Source: Cordia subcordata (taxonomy: Eukaryota; Streptophyta; Magnoliopsida; Boraginales; Cordiaceae). From it: a stretch of 64,000 nt of DNA. Shown piece by piece: positions 34,878 to 45,809 of this stretch. The translations under genes were made by a program, and so were the position numbers. The stretch is taken from the NCBI GenBank assembly GCA_028554755.1, contig JAPTOF010000007.1, positions 12,819,001 to 12,883,000 of the forward strand, written 5' to 3'. Under the pieces are notes generated by a model that saw nothing but the letters and a program-made list of their open reading frames with translations, did not search any database and was not told the DNA's origin. The first letter of the stretch is position 1; each line of letters begins with the position of its first letter.

Positions 34878-35290
34878 ATCTACTATCCTAGTAAGACTCT
34901 AGATGAGGCTCAGAAAAATTACACCACTACTAAGAAAGATCTTCTAGCAGTAGTGTTCTCCCTTAATAAATTCCGATCATACATTCTTCGGTCTGAGGTC
35001 ATAGTTTACACCGATCATGCCGCTTTGAGGTATCTTTTATCTAAGCATGAATCTAAACCCTGCTTGATTAGGTGGATGCTCCTTTCGCAGGAATTTGATA
35101 TAGAAATTAAAGAGAAGAAAAGTAGTGTGAACTCTGTTGCTGATCATTTATCCCGTCTTACTCATGAGTCCCTTAGTGATTCTATTCCCTTCTGTGAGTC
35201 TTTTCCAGATGAATAATTGTTTTTTGTCTCACATCACACACCATGGTATGTGCATATAGTGAATTATCTTGTCACAGGTCAATTGCCACC
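34878..35290 (+). pseudogene. RNase H of gypsy-1, second piece
   Basis: Continues 26205 after the nested insertion. [57 protein letters not shown] and VADHLSRL are standard RT_RNaseH signals. Open from 34953 to 35216; a stop at 35214-35216 interrupts before HTPWYVHIVNYLVTG. Confidence 0.93.
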
Positions 35291-36553
35291 CCATTGGGAG
35301 AAGAGAGAAAAGGATAGGTTTTATTCGCAGGTTAAGCATTTCTTTTGGGAAAATCCTTATCTCTTAAGGTGTGTGCGGATCAGGTGATTCATTGGTGTGT
35401 TCCGGAGAGCGAGTTTGAAAATATTTGGAATACATGTCACGGTGAGGCGTGTGGAGGTCATTTTGAGGGAAAGAAAACTGCAGCTAAAGTGTTGCAAAGT
35501 GGATTCTTTTGGCCCACACTCTTTAGAGATGCCTAAGAATTTTGTAAAAAGTGTGTTAGATGTCAAAAATCTAGGTCTATTTCTAGGAGAAATATGATGC
35601 CCCTTTCCTCTATGCTTGTGTATGAACTTTTTGGTGTTTGGGGAATTGATTTCATGGGTCCATTCCCTCCTTCCTTTGGGTATTAATACATCTTAGTGGC
35701 TGTTGACTATATGTCCAAGTGGGTTAAGATGATCCCTCCTTGAACCAATGACCGCAAGGTTGTGGTCAAGTTCATTCAAGAGCATATCTTTTCTAGGTTT
35801 TGGGTACCACGAGTCTTCACTAGTGATGAAAGAAAGCACGTTCGCCATAGGACACTTGAGGCTTTACTTAGAAAATATTCAGTTACTCATAAGATTGTAA
35901 CCCTGTATCACCCTCAGACGAGTGGACAGGTTGAAGTTTCAATAGACAGGTCAAGTCCATTCTGGAGAAAATGGTTAGGCCTGATAGGAAGGATTGGATT
36001 TGCAGACTGAGTGACGCATTGTGGCCTACCGGACTGCATACAAGACCCCTGTAAGTATGTCTCCATATAGGTTAGTGTATGAGAAGGCCTGCCATCTACC
36101 TATCGAGTTAGAGCATAGAGCATAATGGGCTATTAAAGCTTTAAATTTTGATGTCTGTTGCAGGGGAGAAAAGGAAGCTTGACTTAGCTCAACTGGAGGA
36201 GTTGAGATATGAGGTGTATGAGAACACCAAGAATTATAAAGAGAGAATGAAGAAAATGCATGATAGGCATATCCCTAGGAAATCTTTCTCTCCTATTGAC
36301 AAAGTTTTGTTGTTTAATTCTAGAAGTTTGGTTGTTTAATTCTAGATTGAAGCTCTTTCCAGGTAAACTAAGAAGTCGATGGGCGGGTCCATATAAGGTC
36401 ATTAAAGCCTACCCTTCTAGAGCAGTAAATATCAAGGATTTGAAAGACGGACGAGTATTAACTATGAATGGGCAGTGCCTAAAGCATTCATTTGACCAGA
36501 GCATGGCTCGAGTGGAGACCATCGAGCTTCAGGAGCCTTCATATAAAACTTGA
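35291..36553 (+). pseudogene. Integrase of gypsy-1
   Basis: Gypsy integrase. The zinc-binding part (CHGEACGGHF, CKKCVRCQ) is split by a stop at 35534-35536. The catalytic core shows [14 protein letters not shown], then TSDERKHV where GG would be usual, and TSGQVEVS for the acidic triad. Stops near 35686 and 35743 and a frameshift near 35950 follow. The C-terminal part is open ([11 protein letters not shown], [38 protein letters not shown]), ending at 36551-36553. A 22-base tandem duplication at 36309-36346 repeats the LLFNSR-coding part and introduces a stop. Confidence 0.9.
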
Positions 36554-36595
36554 TGAATGGAGCTTGCCTGGCTGACGACATGATATTTAGTGCTA

Positions 36596-36611
36596 CTAGG
36601 AGGCAACCTAG
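36596..36611 (+). other. Post-pol hairpin of gypsy-1
   Basis: CTAGG-AGGCAA-CCTAG, a perfect 5-bp stem, 42 bases after the pol stop codon. Found in the same place in gypsy-3 and, imperfectly, gypsy-2. Role unknown; an RNA function such as packaging or translation control is a guess. Confidence 0.65.
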
Positions 36612-38099
36612 ATTTTAGTAATTTCATTCTTTTCTTTTTGTTTTTGTGTATTTGTCTTTTTCTTTTTTTTTTTTAATAGCTAGAACTTTGTTCCCATTCC
36701 TTGCATTCCCTTTCTCCAGTTTTGCATATACCCTTGTTCTTATTTGTTAATGCCATTGCGGACTTGCATGGCATATGTCTACTGATCTCATGTGCCTTTT
36801 GAGTGTTTGTGTATTGATAAGAAATAGGTTAGTAGATGATAGGAATTCTATTGGCATTTGTGAACTCACGACGAACACCAGGTTGTATCTTTCCATCCTC
36901 GTGGCCTTATTTTTCTACCCTTTCCACACTTCCCATATGTGTGCTTTATTGTTTGTTTGTTTGTTTGTGCGGTTGATTGCTATTTGCTTGAGGACAAGCA
37001 AAGTTTAGGTTTGGGGTGTGAAAGCTCATTTTGTTTTTCATTTTTTGACATAAAAGGGTAGATTTGCATTGTTTTCTCAAAATGGTGAAATTTTTTTCAA
37101 TATTTTGTGCATATAAAATCGTTTATATCATTGTTGATTGGAGAGTTGGCTCTTGTTGATTGACTTAATTGATTGGCGAAGATGACATAGTATTATAGGG
37201 AATGAATAGAATGGAGGGAGAACTAGGACTTTGGAGAGAATCTTCTTGAAAACTGTAGGGAGTGAGCACTTTGAAGAATGCACCTTGTAGTTGCCCCACA
37301 ACTTGGTTGGAAAAAATGTTTTTAGAGGGTTTTTTATGTGAGTGTCCCCTTACTTGCGTGGTTTATTTAGTGTACCATAGCCCTTCTTTTTCTTTTCGTT
37401 GTGTTGATGATATGCATTGAGAAAAAAAAATCCAAAAGAATTTGAAAATGCACAAATGAAAAAAAGTGAAAAATGTGAAAAAAAAGCCAAATGCAAGAAA
37501 AAAATTGAAGTATGTTGAATAAGTGTCAAAGGACACGATGTCAATTTGACATATGTTTAGTTCTCTTTCTTTGTTTTTCCGTTTGAAGTGGCTGGCGAAA
37601 CCCGAGTTAGTGTGGCTGAGGTGGGTTTCTTCCCTTAGTACCCTAAGCCTTAAGTGGCTGGGATGTGTTCGTTGAAAGCTCGCTACATGGGGGCCTCAAT
37701 CACCGAGAACGATATTTCGGTGTATCGTGAATAAGGCTCTTACGCCAATTGCGAGCCATTGTGATGTAATTCTCCCTTTTCCTTTTATCTTTGGGCTAAG
37801 TGCATGTTAGGAGGCTATGTTAGTGATGGGGGCATGAAATATCAACATCCTGGGTGCGTGAGTTAGAATCCTACGTTCGTGGTGGCTCTAGTTACTTGGT
37901 AAGTTTCCAAGAGGTGCGAGAACCCTTGAGGAGGATCCGAAAAAGGCTTGGAGATCCCTTTTTACAATAGGAATGACTCTTCATACTCCTTAGATTCATC
38001 AAAATAGCAAGTCAATACTTTTGGCAACCCTTTGAGCATCATGAGATCAACTTAAGAGTGATCTGGCTTGGGGACAAGCAAGGAGAAGGTTAGGGGTGT
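36612..38099 (+). promoter_or_regulatory. 3' non-coding region of gypsy-1 with two polypurine-like tracts
   Basis: No coding signal. An internal GGACAAGCAAAGTTTAGG block lies at 36992-37018. An A/G-rich tract lies at about 37405-37510. A hairpin GGCTC...GAGCC lies at 37735-37757. The terminal tract GGGGACAAGCAAGGAGAAGG lies at about 38070-38089 and abuts the 3' LTR after TTAGGGGTGT. Confidence 0.75.
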
Positions 38100-38438
38100 T
38101 GACGTGTGTGTATTTGGAGCATGAATTGCATGATTTGGACTGTGTTTGAACGCGTGTTTTGGTGCTAATTTTGTCTATTTCGAGTTTCTGAGTGCTTATT
38201 GAATCTTATTGAATGTTTGTCTGTGGTGTGTCATTTTTTTATTTTTTTATTTTCTTTTATTTATTTATCTCATTTTTTAGATAGTAATTTTGATTAATTA
38301 GGAATTAAGTAATTAAGCAATTAGTTAAACAGGTTAGATTATAGTTAGGATATTAGGTAATTAGGTCTAGGAAAAGTTAATTAGTTTTAGGATGTTAGGA
38401 CATAGGTTAACTTTAATGTTTTATTATTAGTTGTTAGA

Positions 38439-38487
<49 letters not shown>

Positions 38488-40143
38488 CTAGCTTAGTTGG
38501 CCCGTGGACCTTTTCTTTTGTTACCATACATATAATATATTATATTATATTACATATAACACATTCACACACACATGACACTCACACACACCACATAAAA
38601 ACACATAATATATTATATTATTATATATAATTTGTTATATCATATATATATATATAGACCTAGACCTACCTGCAAGACCTTCTTTTCCCCCACCATTCCT
38701 TTTCTTTTTTTCTGAACCAACACAACACACACATTCACTCTTACATAGATAGCAACTAGGAACAAGCAAAAGGGAAGCACTGCACCAGCCATATTTTTCC
38801 TATTTTCGTCCCTCTTTTCAGCACCAAACGCACCCATCTTCTCACATACGTACTCTCACACATTCACACACAAAAGGGGAATTTTTGGGGCTGATTTAAG
38901 GGTTTAAAAAGGCAAAATCCAGCAAGCTTTTCTGTAGTAGAAAGTGCATAAATCAATCCAAAAAGCTGCAGAAACAAGAGATTTTTCTTGTTCTTTTCTT
39001 TGAGTTTACTTTCTACTAATTAGGACTATATAAATAAACTATTTGTGTGCTTATTTCTGGAGGTTTTGGGCCTAAAAAGTGAGCAAACTTGGTGCAGATT
39101 CCTGCTGGAAAAAGTACTGTCAAAGTGAAAATCTTTGCTGAAATTTGTGCTTTGAAGTCGGACTTGCACGAAATCGTAACGAGGAGAGGTTTTGAACTTG
39201 GGATTTAATTTCTTGGATATGGATTTGATTCTTATATGAGATTAAATTTTAGTTTGGTGCTCTCTTTCAATATGACGAGCAAAATTTATTTTAGGGTTGA
39301 TTACTATTTCTATTATGGGCTAAGGATTGTAATACTTGTCTTGGGATATTTTGACAGTTTAAATACATGTTTGGTTTTTATTGTTTTAATGGTGATTGTT
39401 GGGCATGTCAATGTGTTTGATTAATTGCCTTAATGAAAAAACATGTATTATAATGCTCTTAATTTTTCGTATTCGCTTTTATGGTGTTGATTAATTGTTC
39501 TTGATTTTCTAATTTGATTTAATGTGTGGTCTTTGGGATGAAATAAAACTAATAGGTCACTCATTACACTTAGTTGAACTTAGGTGGGTTAACATAGTTA
39601 ATGGTTTAAACCCTAGGTTAGTATATTAATCAACACCGATATAGAAGTCTTAATCACTTAGCCCTAAAACCCTAGTTAATAAAGCCAAGGCTATACTCTA
39701 AGTAGAATCCACTTGGGGATAGAATTGCATCGAGAATTAGGGATAATACGGTTAGTGAATTTGGACCTTTAAAAGAAGCTATCAAGGCCATCAGAATACT
39801 CAAAGTAAGAATAAAATTCCAATCCCATAATAGAGTAGTAATCACCCTTGTCCTTCCTTATTAAGTTAATCACTCTTTGTCTAGCTTATTTGTCTTTCTA
39901 TTGCACACATTAATTTCAGAAGTTTAATTTAGTTTTTAATTTAGAGTTTCCTTCAATTCAAAATTCAAAAGAAAAAAAAATCTCAAAAAAATAAAAATAA
40001 TTTCATTTCTACATGTAGTTAATCTAGGACACAGAGGACTTAAAACCATAATTAGAGGCCTCCCTGAAGAGATGATATCCGTACTCTTGCACACACTACA
40101 CTACTTCCGATCTGTGCACTTGCGCGTTTTTAAAACAACATCA
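38100..40143 (+). repeat. 3' LTR of gypsy-1 (longer copy)
   Basis: 2044 bases against 1280 for the 5' LTR. The extra part (about 38120-38875) holds TA and CA microsatellites. TATA box at 39027-39036. The last 1.2 kb aligns closely with 22380-23622. Confidence 0.92.
38445..38660. repeat. TA and CA microsatellites inside the gypsy-1 3' LTR
   Basis: (TA)n at 38445-38486, then mixed ATATT, ACACAC and (TA)n to about 38656. Absent from the 5' LTR. Confidence 0.9.
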
Positions 40144-40899
40144 ATGAGAGAGAAACATGGGAATGAATAGTAATAAACGCTAGTATATTTATTACAGCAG
40201 AACACTTGACCAATCGACCGGCTTGCCCCTTTGTTCTACTAACTTGGTCGGACGCCTCAGCTAGTTAATCGGCTAGGGGGTCTGGCTAAGCCCCAAAATT
40301 TTTGGTTAGGCCTGGTAACCCCTACACGTAGCCGATCGGCCAATTAAGAGGGTTTGGCTGGACCAAAAGCCTGAAAACAAAGCCAAACAAGCCTAAAATC
40401 ATTTTAAGTCAATTCTAACTCATTTTCACAACTCCAAATCAATTCCAAACAAGTTTTAAAAGATCAATTGAAGCTTAAAATTATTCCAAACACATGTGTT
40501 TGAAGAATTTCATGCGTTTTATGTAATCAAATCAAGTTTCACATTTGTAACTCAATGTCCATGAGGTTTAAAACAAAGATGAGATGCTTGAGCTATTAAA
40601 AATGAATCTAATGCTATTCACAAGGGAGCATGACATCTGGTACCCCTTATGATGACTCGTCTCTGCCTTATGACTCGTCTCTACCTTATGACTACTCTTC
40701 TTTTTCTTCTTCTTCATGCTTGAGTTTTAATCTTTGATAGATGAATCTTCCATGTCGTCAACCTCAAAGTACAACATATTCTTCTATCTTTCAAGCACCT
40801 ATATTATGATATTCATTTGAAACTCACAATGTGTTTTTTCGTAAATTAATCATAATTTTTGTCATCAATATCAATATAATAATGAGTACTTAACCAACA
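40144..40899 (-). repeat. 5' LTR of Sirevirus-2, second piece
   Basis: Begins with the duplicated ATGAG and aligns with 14021-14737, ending AACCAACA. Palindrome variants near 40210-40223 and 40331-40341. Together with 21717-22342 it forms one LTR of about 1.38 kb. Confidence 0.92.
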
Positions 40900-40904
40900 A
40901 TTAG

Positions 40905-42545
40905 CCTATATTACTTTATTATTTTTGTGGTAGTATTTAATTGAAAATTATGTATTTTCTATTGGGCTAAAAGGTTTTTAGAATTTTTCTAAAAAAAGTT
41001 TTGAAGATTTTCTAACATTGTTTTGGAAATTCTAAAAATTGTTTTAGAATTTTTTTTTCCTAAAATTGTTTTGGGTTTTTCTTGAGCTGGCGAGAACCCA
41101 AACCATTGAACCACCCTAAATGCACAATTTTTTCTTGGCTGTCAAAACATCATGATTCATGAAATTATGATAACAATAATTATTAAAAAAAGAGAAAAAA
41201 GGATTTCTTAGTAGCAGCCATGAGAAAAAGCAAGGGCTTCTTGTGTTTTTCCACGTGCAGTTCAAAAAAAAAAATAATTTGTTAATTTTTTTTTTCAAAC
41301 CCAGTGGAGCTATTTGAGCTATTAACCTAGGTCAACTAAGCTATTTGACTGAGCCATAAGTAGTAGTTCAAATTTTTTTTTTAAAAGGCTTCAATATTTT
41401 TGTAGGCTTCGGAAAAGTAGGTTTATGGCCTGTTTCTTAAATGTTGGGTTCTTATAAATAGGTTAGGACCTATATTATAAGTTAACAGAGCTTGATAATT
41501 TATTTTAAAGGCTTATTGCCTAATTAAAATAAATGAATTAAAATTAGTTTTCAATTAATAAATAAAATAAATTAATTGAAATTATCTTTCAATTTTTTTG
41601 TTTTTCGAGATTCTAATTAATGAATAATTTTATATGAGTCAATTGCCCCCAAATAAATTTAGTATTTATGTTATTGCCCTAACCAAATACAATTAATATT
41701 AGTTGCCATTTTTTTTTTCCAAAGAACTTTATGTCTTTCTTTGTAACGCGGCATGAGAAAGTTAAATTATCCCAATTGTTGGCATGAAAATTTTAATTAT
41801 TAATTATTCCTTATTTTGAACTTTTTAAAAATTATGAAAAAATTAGTTTTATTCGTAAGAAATTCTATAAAAATTATAATTTTTTTCATGCATGAGGAAG
41901 ATGTGGGTTAATCTCAATCTCCTAAGATGGTTAAGAAATTGGGATATCTTGTTATATGTTAATTTGTTTAACATATTAATGTTAATTAGTTTAACATCAT
42001 CGAGAATCCACGTAGATTTGTTTAATATATTTTATGTATTTATTTAAATGTTAATTTCTTTAACATTATTTACCATATGAGACTATAAAATTCATGCTTG
42101 ATGAATAAGTTGTTTGGAGCATGACTAGAAACGCTTAGATGTGTTTTTGATTGGGTAAATTCTTATTATGCATTCAACTTTAGGACAATGATTAGGAACT
42201 TAGTAAACTTTCGACTCTGGGTTATCCAAGTGGCTATTAACCTCGTCAATTATTGCTAAGTGTTTAAAGTGTATGTATGTTGAATATCATACCTTGCATA
42301 TAGATTAGGAGATCCTCAACAATAAGTTTTTTTTTTTCGGTAAAGAAAGGAAGCTCCTTTCAAGAGTATTTCATGTCCTTAGAGAATAAGTTTCTTATGA
42401 AGGATTAGATAGGACAAGGCCTATCTTTATTTGGATAGTGGATAGAAGAGTACTAGGATCACTTCATTCGAGTGGGAAGATTTTGGCAGATGATGAATTA
42501 GTTTCTCATCTTCAACTCTTTTATCATCGAGCACGAATGAATGTA
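40905..42545 (+). other. AT-rich middle part of copia-3
   Basis: No coding frame or known motif. Long T and A runs. It should correspond to leader, gag and early pol of copia-3, but none of these is recognisable, so it may be heavily decayed or contain other insertions. Confidence 0.4.
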
Positions 42546-42721
42546 ATCCTATCACTCCATGTAGGAGTGTATCACTCTAACTAGGAGTGTGTTGCTTCAA
42601 GTGGGAGCAACAACGCAAATCTTGTTCCAAATGGGAGAGTGATTATTCCAAGTCAGAGTGAGAACATAAATCTTATTCCAAGTGGGAGCAAAGTAAATGT
42701 TTCTTATCCTAGTAGGAGTCA
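42546..42721 (+). repeat. Array of small inverted repeats (20- to 30-base units)
   Basis: Seven degenerate units ending in GGAGTG, GGAGCA or similar. The first three are spaced exactly 20 bases: CACTCCatgtaGGAGTG (42553-42569), CACTC...GAGTG (42573-42589) and TTGCTTC...GGGAGCAA (42592-42610). Later units, for example ATTCCAAGTGGGAGCA, are about 22-30 bases apart. Confidence 0.75.
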
Positions 42722-42937
42722 CGTTGATTGAAATGTGAACAATGAAGGGAGATTTAATAAATCTCAATTGAGAAATAATTCTCATTGAAAGATCCATTGC
42801 TAACTATTTAATATTGAAAGCTTTGGGCTTTTTACAATAATCCTACAACAAGAAAATAAGCCAAGATTTGTATAAGTGTTTTTCCCTATCTCAAATCCTT
42901 CTAAGGATATATGGGTTATAACAACGGAAGAAAGCAT

Positions 42938-43895
42938 CGAGTTCATAAGATTCAATTAAGGAGCTAATTGATCTTCCAAGGGGAAACAAAGTTCAAAGAC
43001 AATTGTACCAAGAATAAGTCTTGACTTGTCTCAAAAGATATAAACAATAGAAAGCATTTGTTGAATGGTTTACCTCAATTCACTTATTCTAGTTATAAAT
43101 AGCATGTTTAGATCTTTAATTGCATCTAATAGATGTGAAGAGGGTTTTTTTCTCAATGGAGAATTGAATGAATGTATTTATATGAAGCAATTTGGTGTTT
43201 CATTAAAGGTAGACCACAAACATAAGATTTGTAGACTTTTGAAGTTCATTTATAGTCTAAAATAATATTATTATATTATACCAAAAGATCAAGAGCAATT
43301 AAGTAGTTATGATATCATGTGTTGATGACATAATGATTGCTAGAAATGATATGGAATTTTATAAACAAGGTAAAAGACCTAGTTGATAATCTAACTTTGA
43401 GTTAGATCATATGGGTGAAACATTGTACGTTCTTAAGGTAAATATCGCAAGAGACCATTCAAGAAAATTTTTGCCTCTATTTGTTAGAGCACATTATTTA
43501 ATAAAGTACTTGAATGAGTTAATACATAGAAACCACAACCCATAAAAATTCCTATCAAATATAGGTGAATAATTGAGTAGCAAAATGTATCCTAAGACTT
43601 CTTAAGTAAAAGAACAGGTGTGCCAGTTCTCAACGACAATATTTGGAAGTCTTGTACTATGTAATGTGTACTAGACTAGGTGTTAGTTTCGCAAATGGCT
43701 TGGTAAACAGATATTAACCTGATGCTAGTCCAGCATTTTGGAAAGTAGTTAATAGGATCATACAATTGACATTAAGTTTGTGTTACTCGTTTCAATAGAG
43801 GAAAAGGTTGTTTGGTTGAAGAAGTTCTTAGCTTTTTATGATTGGCAATGCAATAATATTGATCCAGCATTAGTCTACTATGATAATGAAGCTTT
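42938..43895 (+). pseudogene. RT and RNase H of copia-3 (heavily decayed)
   Basis: Copia RT remains in shifting frames. LIDLPRGNK (near 42964) fits the start of RVT_2. FFLNGELNECIYMKQFGVS and HKICRLLKFIYSLK (43146-43260) match the region before the catalytic box. VDDIMIARND near 43325 marks the catalytic box. A degenerate stretch near 43630-43740 resembles the post-RT GSLMYAM..TRPDI..A..L..RY region. RNase H shows VVWLKKFLAFYDW and YYDNEALI, then is cut at 43896 by the gypsy-3 target duplication and resumes at 56647. It is more degraded than any other pol here, consistent with being the oldest layer. Confidence 0.8.
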
Positions 43896-43900
43896 GATTG

Positions 43901-45809
43901 TGATGTACGTCTTTGATTGCAAGCTCTAAAGACCCGCAAGCACACGGATCGATGCAGTGTAGTGTGTGCGATAACGGGTGTCGAACCACAGAAAGGCTAT
44001 GTAGTGAGATGAATTCTACGTGTGTGTTCTAGAATGTGCCTAAAAATAAGAAATCTAAACTATCTATTTTTGGGATTTTGGATTTTTGAATGGTCGGGAG
44101 CTCTAAATAAAATGAATTAAACGAAACTATGGAATTGGGAAAAGTGAGGGATAAGCTAATCTAGAGGAACTAACAAATGGAAAGGTGTTAGGGTGACTTA
44201 CAACTTATGAATGGGTGATTCTATACTTAATTGCTATGGGATTAAAGAATGATGGCTTACTTTAGTGATTGCTCTTAACTAGGTTGCTAAATTAGTGTCT
44301 TAATTTCCTCTTAGGACTCGGTGTGGGTCCGTCCCTAGGCGGCGCCTCCTAGAGCTACGGCATGGTCCTTATTACCTAGGGCCTTAAGAGTGACCAATTA
44401 GCTTCCTAGGTGACTTAGAATGAGCCTACCCTAGTATCTAAATCATTGGCTGGATTTAAAGCCAAGACCTAGTGTTGCTAAGGTCAACTAAACCTATCTT
44501 GAAACCTATTGGCTGGATTTAAAACCAAAGGAGACTCGGCCTAGGATAGCCCTAAATTGCTTACCGTCATTCTAAGGTCACTACAGCGAGATTAGACTTG
44601 ATAGCACATTCCTACATGTTTTTGGCCAAGGTGTTCATGAATAAATGAATCTATTCAACTACCAAACATTGTCAAGCTCGGATTACACCATTAGAATCAA
44701 TTAATAACCAACATGTATTCGTTATTGAAGTCATATTCACTATTAGGCATCCAAATATACACATAGACATGAATATAAGCATTACCCACTTTATAGCATT
44801 GACACATAAACACATAGACATGATTATAGCATGGATTAGATGTGTTTAGTAATAAATAGACTTCAATTTATACACATGCTTCTCATTTAGGCATTTAATC
44901 AAACTCTTAGACATGAATGAGAAAATAACCATTTGAACAAGAAAATCAAAGATCCATATATTCAGCCATTTAATCCCATATCATAAGGGTATATAGCTAA
45001 CCCATTACATAAGTTAAATCACCCTAAACAAGTCTACTCAATCATAACAAGAGATAGAATGAAAGAGAGTTTATGAAGCTTCCCTTTCATCCTAGCTAGT
45101 CTTGTACAAAGCTCTTGAGCAACTTGAATCCAAATGTTGAAAACCTCTAAATTCTCTTGCTCCAAAGTGATGAAATGTGTGAAAAAGTGTGTGTATTGTG
45201 GGTGAAGACTAGGGTTAAGTGTGTGTGTGTGTGTGTGATAGGTGCGTAAAGATCCTTCCTAAAGTGTCAAAAAGATCTCCCCCTTTAAGTATGAAAATCA
45301 GGCATTTATATCAGCTCTTTACGCTCTGCCGGTCAACCTCGGCTTCTTCTCTTAGCTAGACTGACTTTTTGGTGATGCTCTCTGGACTGGCCGGTCGATC
45401 TAGTCGGTCGACCAGCCTTGGAGGGATGGTCGTCTGGCTATTTTTGGCATCTCTCTGGAGTGATCGGTCGACCTAGCCAGTCGATTGGCTCCTTCTTCTT
45501 GGTCGTCCGGCTGACTTCTTTCCTCTATTCTTTGTCTTTTCGGCCTCCGATCTTCTCCTTTTGGCTCGTACATCTCCCATCTTTATCATCTGTCATCGCC
45601 TAATCTCGATCTTAACCCAAAGTTCATCTAAATCATTAAAAACAAGCAATTAGTGTAGTAATTTGTCTCTTAAACTCAACATGTATATTTGTTTACGCTT
45701 AAGCCTATTCTTATCAAAAGTACTGTACCAATGCATCTTTTTTAGCACTTAATACTTCTTAAAAATAGGTAAATTACAATGCAAACACACACAAAAACAT
45801 AACACATCA
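43901..45809 (-). repeat. 3' LTR of gypsy-3
   Basis: 1909 bases, aligned with 54738-56641. TATA box (GATATAAATGCC on the element strand) near 45302-45313. Adjacent blocks at 45378-45416 and 45451-45490 carry CTCTCTGG followed by paired GGTCGACC-type palindromes. A GT microsatellite lies near 45219-45237. Confidence 0.94.

Larger units (their letters stand above)
22343..40143 (+). mobile_element. Gypsy-1: Athila-type Ty3/gypsy element, interrupted by gypsy-2
   Basis: LTRs at 22343-23622 and 38100-40143, both beginning TGAYGTGTGTGTATTTGGAGC and ending AACATCA. A tRNA-Asp-type primer site, gag, RT, RNase H (split) and integrase are in gypsy order. The duplication is ATGGG (22338-22342) and ATGAG (40144-40148). 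The protease region is missing. The gag start (MCMLGRRSLR) and 3' non-coding architecture are shared with gypsy-3. Confidence 0.94.
13406..40899 (-). mobile_element. Sirevirus-2: Ty1/copia element, interrupted in its 5' LTR by gypsy-1
   Basis: Same family as Sirevirus-1, in reverse orientation. 3' LTR 13406-14737, third ORF, RNase H, RT, integrase, protease, gag, primer site, then the 5' LTR in two parts (21717-22342 and 40149-40899). The flanking 5-mers ATGAG (13401-13405) and ATTAG (40900-40904) are a probable imperfect target-site duplication. Removing 22343-40148 gives an LTR that aligns with 13406-14737 across the junction. Confidence 0.93.

Noticed and set aside
42546..42721. CRISPR-like array
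   Set aside because: Unit and spacing vary, there are no unique spacers and the context is a plant genome.
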